A model generated the notes under the pieces. The model did not search any database and was not told the origin of the DNA. It saw nothing but the letters and a program-made list of their open reading frames with translations. This document shows positions 15,601-18,740 of a stretch of 18,740 bases of DNA, in pieces; position 1 is the first letter of the stretch, and every line of letters begins with the position of its first letter. Where the stretch lies: contig CALATK010000077.1 in the NCBI GenBank assembly GCA_937891805.1, positions 1-18,740 on the forward strand, read 5' to 3'. The stretch is from an uncultured Fibrobacter sp. (GTDB lineage: Bacteria; Fibrobacterota; Fibrobacteria; Fibrobacterales; Fibrobacteraceae). The position numbers and the translations under genes were made by a program.

Positions 15601-15683
15601 GCGTGGTAATTTGTTTTGGAACACTCATTACCATGTGTCTTATTCTCACGGTATTACCGGTTCTCTACTGGAAGGTTTCATGA
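12648..15683 (+). CDS. RND efflux pump, inner-membrane permease (AcrB-like)
   Basis: A 1011-residue RND transporter of usual length. TM1 is near residues 13-31. The first periplasmic loop opens NEFPSFTVRQGIVVAAYPGANVDEVENRATKPLED, as in AcrB-type pumps. TM4 carries GMIVDNSIVILDDY, with D404 and N405 where AcrB has D407 and D408. TM10 carries GIMVRNGIIMIDYAEE, with R924 where AcrB has K940. These variants are common in Bacteroidetes-type relatives and keep the essential aspartate. The second periplasmic repeat starts at about residue 545 (RPIRLLPIAQRNQFSVEIFLPTG). The protein exports small hydrophobic or toxic compounds with proton influx; the substrate is unknown. Its ATG overlaps the adaptor stop and its stop overlaps the channel start (both ATGA), so the three genes are co-translated. 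Confidence 0.94.
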   Translation: MKKRSFFETAMRYRAIVFLICAILVAFGAYGLEQVRKNEFPSFTVRQGIVVAAYPGANVDEVENRATKPLEDFIFTYAEVDKKKTTSTTRDGLAIVQVTLDDNVHDKDAFWSKFKHGVQVFKNSLPAGVIAVLVMDDFGDASAILLTLESENKTYREMSEYLDRLTDKLRTLESVGRISRFGEQKEQISIYLDNEKLSQYGLGYKSTMMMLAGQGLVNVSGYIKDGKVNRPIYVKSGIENVRDIQETIVFSSPDGGVVRLEDVADVVREYPKPDSYIEQNGHKCVVLSIEMRSDYNIVKMGKEIESVLRDFENELPEEVKMRRVTDQTEVVAVSIRDFLKELLIAIISVVIVVMLLQPFRVALVAAGTIPVSIFIALGIFYGFGIELNTVTLAVLILTLGMIVDNSIVILDDYQEKIAEGVPRWRAAANSASHFFKSIFSATLAISITFFPFLIFMKGMFNEFLQSFPWAMTIVLMVSLGVAVLVVPYLQFAFLKPHKHKQCKFNFESVSNAVYKKVLKVCFKFPKTIVVIAIVCVIVGAVAIWERPIRLLPIAQRNQFSVEIFLPTGTSIERTSAVADSMKRILEHDTRIKSITCFMGMSSPRFHLTYAPQFGGTNFAQFIVNTTGVKATDEIIEQYAQAYAEHFTDAYVRFKQLSYSDAMSPIEYRLTGESEVEIKRAANKIADYLRSIPDFYMVRTSLKEPLNSVEVKLKEEASKLGINQMIAQSLLSARYSGGIPVASLCEGDRNIPVVLKGTNADSADVATLANEKVSTFGGLGNVPLRQIADLESAFYDGERTRRNGFPVVTVSAELAYGKSANSAARDYLQKVREIAKTENVGVEIGGEGEIVNIQMPRIITSLVAAVIIIFFILLWHFKKISTAVLLVGSLSLCAFGTGMSMAIANLDFSVTCVLGIVSLLGIMVRNGIIMIDYAEELKHEEHCDAQTAIFNSALRRMRPIFLTSAAASVGVIPMIMGGSSLWMPMGVVICFGTLITMCLILTVLPVLYWKVS

Positions 15684-17044
15684 ATAAATTGCATATCAAA
15701 ATAGCGACTTTTATTTTAGGCTTGCATTCTACTTTGCTGGCGGCTGACATTTATACACTCGAGGACTGTTTGCGTATTGCGCGCGAAAACAACGCGACCC
15801 TCAAGAGCGCCAAGGTGAACCGCCAGATGGCCGAAGAAACCGAAGGCAGCGCCTTTCCGGCATATTTTCCGAAGGTCTTTGCAGGCGGTTTCGCGTTCAT
15901 GGCAAATGATTACCTAGTAAAAAAAGAGATAGACGTGTCCGCCGAAGTTGAAGGCATCGGGCAACAATTTGCCCCGACCATGATGCAGATGGGGCTTGAC
16001 CCTACGATGCTTGCAGGGATTCCGACTACCTATAGCATGGGAATGTTGGATAAGGGAATTGTCGGGCACCTGACTTTGATCCAGCCGATCTTTGCAGGCG
16101 GGCAAATCCACAACGGAAACCAGCTCGCCAAAATCGGGACAAAGGCGGCCAAGTTGCAGGAGCACCTTGCCGAAACCGAAGTCCGCAAGAATACGGAAAC
16201 CTACTACTGGCTGATTGTTTCGCTCAAGGAAAAATTGAAGACCATCGCCGAGGCCGAAAAACAGGTAGATGCCATCCGGGCCGACGTCCAGGTGGCCGTA
16301 GAGGCGGGTGTCGCCGTCAAAAACGACCTGCTCCGTGTGGACCTCGAAAAGAAAAAACTGGAAAGCAACCGTCTCAAGGTAGAAAATGGGATATCGGTCG
16401 CAAAGCTCATGCTTGCAAGACAAATGAACCTAGGTGACAGCGATTTCGACTTGGCCGAGACCACTCTCGATAAAATCAATCCGCCCGAAGAATACAGGAT
16501 ATCCACCGACGAGGCAGTGGAACGCAGGGCCGAAAGCAAACTGCTCGCCGTAAACCGCGAGGTTGCCGAAAAAGAACGTTCCATGGAAAGGGGAAAAGTT
16601 CTCCCCACTGTGGCGGTAGGCGCGAGTCTGCTGTACCAGAATCTGCTGGACGACGATGCCGTAAACGGGATTTTGTTTGCATCGGTGACGGTCCCCATTT
16701 CGGACTGGTGGAGCAACAGTTATTCTACGGCAAAATACGACCTGAAGGCGCAAAAGGCGGCCATCGACGAAGCCGAGAACAAGAACCTTATCAAGGTGGA
16801 TATCGATGCCAAGTGGAATACGCTCGTAGAATCCTTCCGACAGATAGAAATCAGCCGCGATGCCGTTACCCAGGCCGAAGAAAACTTGCGGATGCAGCGG
16901 GAATTCTACAACGCTGGCACGGCAACCCTTAGCAACCTGCTCGAAGCCGAGACATTGCGACAGCAGGCAAGCGACAGCTACACCGAAGCTGTAACGGGCT
17001 ACTACACCGCCATCTGCGCCTATCTGACAGCGACCGGTCGGTAA
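15680..17044 (+). CDS. TolC-family outer-membrane efflux channel
   Basis: A 454-residue outer-membrane factor. The signal peptide is MNKLHIKIATFILGLHSTLLAA, and the mature protein begins DIYTLEDCLRIARENNATLKSAKVNRQMAEE, the normal first helix of the OEP domain. Two long helical repeats follow: GHLTLIQPIFAGGQIHNGNQLAKIGTKAA in the first half, and VTVPISDWWSNSYSTAKYDLKAQKAAIDEAE with NAGTATLSNLLEAETLRQQASDSYTEAVTGYYTA in the second. This is the usual TolC duplication. I chose ATG at 15680, which overlaps the pump stop and has GGAAGG upstream (15669-15674); the frame extends back to 15587 inside the pump gene. Codon usage is GC-richer than in the two preceding genes. It completes the tripartite pump. 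Confidence 0.92.
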   Translation: MNKLHIKIATFILGLHSTLLAADIYTLEDCLRIARENNATLKSAKVNRQMAEETEGSAFPAYFPKVFAGGFAFMANDYLVKKEIDVSAEVEGIGQQFAPTMMQMGLDPTMLAGIPTTYSMGMLDKGIVGHLTLIQPIFAGGQIHNGNQLAKIGTKAAKLQEHLAETEVRKNTETYYWLIVSLKEKLKTIAEAEKQVDAIRADVQVAVEAGVAVKNDLLRVDLEKKKLESNRLKVENGISVAKLMLARQMNLGDSDFDLAETTLDKINPPEEYRISTDEAVERRAESKLLAVNREVAEKERSMERGKVLPTVAVGASLLYQNLLDDDAVNGILFASVTVPISDWWSNSYSTAKYDLKAQKAAIDEAENKNLIKVDIDAKWNTLVESFRQIEISRDAVTQAEENLRMQREFYNAGTATLSNLLEAETLRQQASDSYTEAVTGYYTAICAYLTATGR

Positions 17045-17102
17045 CTATTTCCCGCTGGACGCCTTATCGCCAAACAGCGCGCGGGTATTGCATTGTCGCG
17101 AT

Positions 17103-17504
17103 TCATTTCCTGATGAACTTTTCGTCGGTCTTGGGCATGGTGTTGTCGGGCGTGTAGCGTTCGACAGTCATTTTCAAGTCGTACTTGTCGCGGAGTTTCG
17201 CAATCGTCTTCATCATGGGCGAAGCGTGGTGCACGTTGATGGCGGCCTGGCTTTCCCACGCGTCAATCAGCAAGATGGTCTCGGGATCGTCCAGCGACTG
17301 GAAATATTCATAGCGGATGTTGCCCTTCTCGGCACGGATTTTCGCCACAGTCCCGCTAGAAACCATCTCTTCGGCGAACTTCTTTGCCGCCCCGTTCTTA
17401 CCCGTATAGCGCAGGTTTACCGTAATGTTGCTCATGGCACTCTCCGCAAACACGCTCGCAGCGAGCGCAAGGATTGAAAATAGCGTTAAAAACTTGAGTT
17501 TCAC
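17103..17504 (-). CDS. Exported antibiotic-biosynthesis-monooxygenase (ABM) domain protein
   Basis: A 133-residue protein. Residues 1-20 form a signal peptide (GTG start, KLKFLTLFSILALAASVFA), cut before E21. The rest is a single ABM/YgiN-like domain: ITVNLRYTGKNGAAKKFAEEM, then EKGNIRYEYFQSLDDPETILLIDAWESQAAINVHHASPMM, with the family's aromatic and H-H-A-S features. Relatives act on quinones or reactive organics without a cofactor. I chose GTG at 17502-17504 with GGAGTGG upstream. A second start, ATG at 17433-17435, has its own GGAGAG and would give a 110-residue cytosolic form. The frame extends to 17579 but would translate the promoter. Promoter and operator match those of the flavodoxin gene, so the two are probably co-regulated. 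Confidence 0.82.
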   Translation of the reverse strand: MKLKFLTLFSILALAASVFAESAMSNITVNLRYTGKNGAAKKFAEEMVSSGTVAKIRAEKGNIRYEYFQSLDDPETILLIDAWESQAAINVHHASPMMKTIAKLRDKYDLKMTVERYTPDNTMPKTDEKFIRK

Positions 17505-17535
17505 TTTGCCACTCCGAAATGCTTTGCATATATAT

Positions 17536-17568
17536 AATATAAATAGTTTCGGAGCATGCGCAAAATGC
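17536..17568 (-). promoter_or_regulatory. ABM gene promoter with GCATTTTGC box
   Basis: On the minus strand TTGCGC (plus 17558-17563) and TATATT (plus 17536-17541) are 16 bp apart, and GCATTTTGC (plus 17560-17568) covers the -35. Spacing and elements are identical to the flavodoxin promoter at 6487-6519. Transcription would start about 25 nt before the GTG. Confidence 0.62.
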
Positions 17569-17584
17569 TTAATTTTCATGCTCA

Positions 17585-17603
17585 GTATGCGCGTGACGCA
17601 TAG
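17585..17603. promoter_or_regulatory. 19-bp palindromic operator B
   Basis: The plus strand reads GTATGCGCGTGACGCATAG, the same arms (TATGCG/CGCATA) and geometry as operator A at 6536-6554. The two promoter regions align without gaps over about 78 bp (6484-6561 with 17533-17610). It is probably bound by the LysR regulator at 8096-8908. It also lies just beyond the stop of the 62-residue gene. Confidence 0.62.
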
Positions 17604-17615
17604 TGAAGATAAGCA

Positions 17616-17804
17616 TTACATCTTGAACTGTAGGATTTCATCGGCAGTCAATTCATCAATTTTCTTTCCAACGCGCTCGGCATATTCTCCGAGCTTAAAG
17701 ATATTCAATTTGCTTTTTGGAGAGGGCTTGTACGGATCCGGTGTCGCCATGTATTCTTCCATGGAGTCCGCCAGAATTACCGCAGGCTTTCTAATTCCAT
17801 TCAT
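17616..17804 (-). CDS. Small protein (62 aa) paired with GNAT-like gene, function unknown
   Basis: A 62-residue protein I do not recognise. It is charged, with a proline/lysine-rich middle (TPDPYKPSPKSK) and a probable C-terminal helix (FKLGEYAERVGKKIDELTADEILQF). There is no signal peptide, membrane segment or cysteine. I chose ATG at 17802-17804 because GGAGG lies 10 nt upstream on the minus strand; the frame is open to 17846. It overlaps the end of the GNAT-like gene by 14 nt, so the two are translationally coupled in the order large then small. The size, the coupling and the shared strong promoter suggest a partner, possibly an antitoxin or specificity subunit. This is inference. Confidence 0.7.
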   Translation of the reverse strand: MNGIRKPAVILADSMEEYMATPDPYKPSPKSKLNIFKLGEYAERVGKKIDELTADEILQFKM

Positions 17805-18348
17805 AGGTATAGACCTCCAAAAGTTTTTGCGCAGCACCCTTATCAAGCATAAAATGATACGGATGCAGAGCCCCTAAAAAAGACGCTCCAATAACTTCAA
17901 TATAGTGATTTAGAAGTTCTTTGTTAAGGGCAAATCCATAAATATATCCTTTATGGCCCCATAACATAGAACGGTCTGCCGCTATGGCAAAAAGATGACC
18001 GCCAACCCCACTAAATTTCTGTTTTCCGAACATGTGTTTATTGTTTTGAGGTGCTGTACATGCCCAATGCAAATACGCCGCTTGTGCATTTGTATCATTT
18101 TTCACCCCAACCAACCCCTGAATTTCGTTATTTTCCTTCAACGCGAGCGCATACACCTCAACATCACTAGGGATTTCTGTCCAGTCAATACCCCATCCAT
18201 CTTTTTCCTTGAATTTTTTCAGAAATGAGCGGCTTTCGATTTTGAACACCACTGTTTCCTTGATTTCCCCAGTTTCGGTATCCTTGAGGCAGGGAACAAT
18301 TTCGTCGAGCCAAATGCCGACACCACCAGCGTTTATGCCATTCTTCAT
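17791..18348 (-). CDS. GNAT-like acetyltransferase-fold protein
   Basis: A 185-residue soluble protein that looks like a divergent GNAT N-acetyltransferase. The central strand pattern VYALALKENNEIQGLVGV (65-82) and AAYLHWACTAP (90-100) matches GNAT beta2-beta4. KFSGVGGHLFAIAADRS (111-127) resembles the acetyl-CoA pyrophosphate loop (x-x-x-G-x-G). GYIYGFALNKELLNHYIEVIGA (134-155) resembles the motif B region, where a strand is followed by N and a helix ending Y-x-x-x-G. The N-terminal ~60 residues (INAGGVGIWLDEIVPCLKDTETGEIKETVVFKI) are an extra segment. ATG at 18346-18348 is preceded by GGAGGGAGGAAAG. Substrate is unknown; candidates are a small metabolite or, given the coupled small gene, a macromolecular target. 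The low-GC composition differs from the flanking genes and suggests acquisition. Confidence 0.72.
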   Translation of the reverse strand: MKNGINAGGVGIWLDEIVPCLKDTETGEIKETVVFKIESRSFLKKFKEKDGWGIDWTEIPSDVEVYALALKENNEIQGLVGVKNDTNAQAAYLHWACTAPQNNKHMFGKQKFSGVGGHLFAIAADRSMLWGHKGYIYGFALNKELLNHYIEVIGASFLGALHPYHFMLDKGAAQKLLEVYTYEWN

Positions 18349-18396
18349 CTTTCCTCCCTCCGCTTACATGCATAAAAAGGCGGGGTTTTGATTATT

Positions 18397-18437
18397 TGTC
18401 ATTGCGAGCGAAGCGTGGCAATCTCTTACCAGAGATT
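18397..18437. repeat. Dispersed palindromic repeat of the CATTGCGAGCGAAGCG type
   Basis: TGTCATTGCGAGCGAAGCG begins at 18397, followed by TGGCAATCTC, a form of the intergenic repeat found in many copies in diverse bacterial genomes. ATTGC and GCAAT pair at its ends, and AATCTC (18420-18425) pairs with GAGATT (18432-18437) around TTACCA. It lies in the 5' untranslated region of the GNAT-like gene. Only one copy is seen in this window. Confidence 0.6.
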
Positions 18438-18456
18438 CTACACACTTGTGCACTAC

Positions 18457-18485
18457 AATATAAATTACTAGATGGCGATTGTCAA
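18457..18485 (-). promoter_or_regulatory. Near-consensus promoter of the GNAT-like operon
   Basis: On the minus strand TTGACA (plus 18480-18485) is followed after exactly 17 bp by TATATT (plus 18457-18462). This is the strongest sigma-70-type promoter in the window. Transcription would begin near 18450, leaving a leader of about 100 nt that contains the dispersed repeat. Confidence 0.72.
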
Positions 18486-18514
18486 GAGGTTTATGCATTT
18501 TTTCCTCTTCCATC

Positions 18515-18534
18515 GGTACACAATGTTGTGTACC
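18515..18534. promoter_or_regulatory. Perfect 9-bp inverted repeat, possible operator
   Basis: GGTACACAA and TTGTGTACC are perfect arms around TG. The site lies 30 bp upstream of the GNAT operon -35 and 12 bp past the PAP2 stop. No T-run follows on either strand, so a classical terminator is unlikely; a dimeric repressor or activator site is more plausible. Confidence 0.45.
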
Positions 18535-18545
18535 AGGCGTTTGGC

Positions 18546-18740
18546 TTATATTCTCACGCTAAGCACGGCGCCTTTGGTGTCGCTGTAGAATAGCGGGGCG
18601 ATGGTGACCTTGGGCGGGATTTGCTTTTCGCCGACTTTTTCCTTGTAGAACACGCTACCGATGTACCAGCCTATGGAAGCCCCCATCAGGGTGCCCGCGA
18701 CGGCGTCGGAGAACCAGTGGGCTTCGCCTTTTGCGCCGAG
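18546..18740 (-). CDS. PAP2-family phosphatase, C-terminal end (truncated by window edge)
   Basis: The minus-strand frame is open from the right edge to TAA at 18546-18548, giving 64 residues. GEAHWFSDAVAGTLMGASIGWYIG near the visible start matches the third PAP2 phosphatase motif, in which the conserved H is followed by x-x-S-D and a glycine-rich transmembrane helix. The following VFYKEK and ITIAP-like tail (KVTIAPLFYSDTKGAVLSVRI) is the short C-terminal strand region seen in outer-membrane or periplasmic PAP2 proteins of this group. Family members remove phosphate from lipids such as phosphatidylglycerophosphate or undecaprenyl pyrophosphate. The other two motifs lie outside the window. Confidence 0.68.
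   Translation of the reverse strand, partial: LGAKGEAHWFSDAVAGTLMGASIGWYIGSVFYKEKVGEKQIPPKVTIAPLFYSDTKGAVLSVRI

Noticed and set aside
17045..17102. Possible coding relic: minus strand reads NTRALFGDKASSGK then a stop
   Set aside because: It looks protein-like, but I could not match it to a family or to another part of the window, and it is too short to support a call.
17505..17579. Extension of the ABM gene to an ATG at 17577-17579
   Set aside because: It would translate the -10 and -35 region and place a normal signal peptide in the interior of the protein.
18396..18593. 65-residue plus-strand frame starting in the dispersed repeat
   Set aside because: Peptides such as SLRAKRGNLLPE are the usual false translation of this repeat; it also runs into the PAP2 gene on the other strand.
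1..18740. CRISPR arrays, tRNA or rRNA genes, insertion sequences
   Set aside because: I saw no regularly spaced repeat array, no tRNA-like fold with a T-loop, and no transposase motif in any frame.

Overview
The window looks like chromosome of a Gram-negative bacterium of the Fibrobacter/Bacteroidetes (FCB) kind, most likely a Fibrobacter. The reasons are family-level: a phosphate transporter of the Bacteroidetes/Fibrobacter layout with a C-terminal PhoU-like part, a DUF3943 outer-membrane-type protein, a DUF4143 ATPase, an RND pump with the VDN/VRN motif variants, and recurrent TATATT -10 boxes. This is inference; no rRNA or other taxonomic marker is present.

Layout. 2-1353 (+): the end of an AbiEi antitoxin and a complete AbiEii toxin gene, a type IV toxin-antitoxin pair. 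1380-1418: a 39-bp relic of a flavodoxin 3' end. 1442-5851 (+): a phosphate module with a Pho-box-like repeat array, a terminator-like leader hairpin, a PiT-PhoU-like transporter, a PhoB-like regulator and a PhoR-like kinase. 5890-6450 (-): an exported flavodoxin. 6451-6815: a regulatory spacer with the flavodoxin promoter and operator and an AT-rich palindrome cluster. 6816-8033 (+): an AAA_14/DUF4143 ATPase. 8096-8908 (+): a LysR-type regulator. 8897-10462 (-): a DUF3943 protein, tail-to-tail with the LysR gene. 10548-11441 (-): an AraC-type regulator, divergent from a three-gene tripartite efflux operon at 11596-17044 (+; adaptor, RND pump, TolC-like channel; each junction is a 4-nt ATGA overlap). 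17103-17504 (-): an exported antibiotic-biosynthesis-monooxygenase (ABM) protein. 17616-18348 (-): a GNAT-like protein and a 62-residue partner under a near-consensus promoter. 18546-18740 (-): the C-terminal end of a PAP2-family phosphatase.

How it fits together. The most informative signal is regulatory. The flavodoxin and ABM genes lie 11 kb apart but share about 78 bp of aligned promoter sequence: the same -10, the same spacing, a GCATTTTGC box over the -35, and a 19-bp palindrome upstream. A degenerate copy of that palindrome with the same 7-5-7 geometry lies over the -35 region of the LysR gene. Together these suggest a small LysR regulon for envelope redox proteins, with the regulator repressing itself. 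The DUF4143 ATPase sits between the flavodoxin gene and this regulator. Second, the phosphate module carries 11-bp-periodic GTAAA repeats (TTTAC on the other strand) that resemble PhoP/PhoB sites. Third, the GNAT-like and small-protein pair has the architecture of an uncharacterised toxin-antitoxin or modification unit. I saw no CRISPR array, tRNA, rRNA or insertion sequence.
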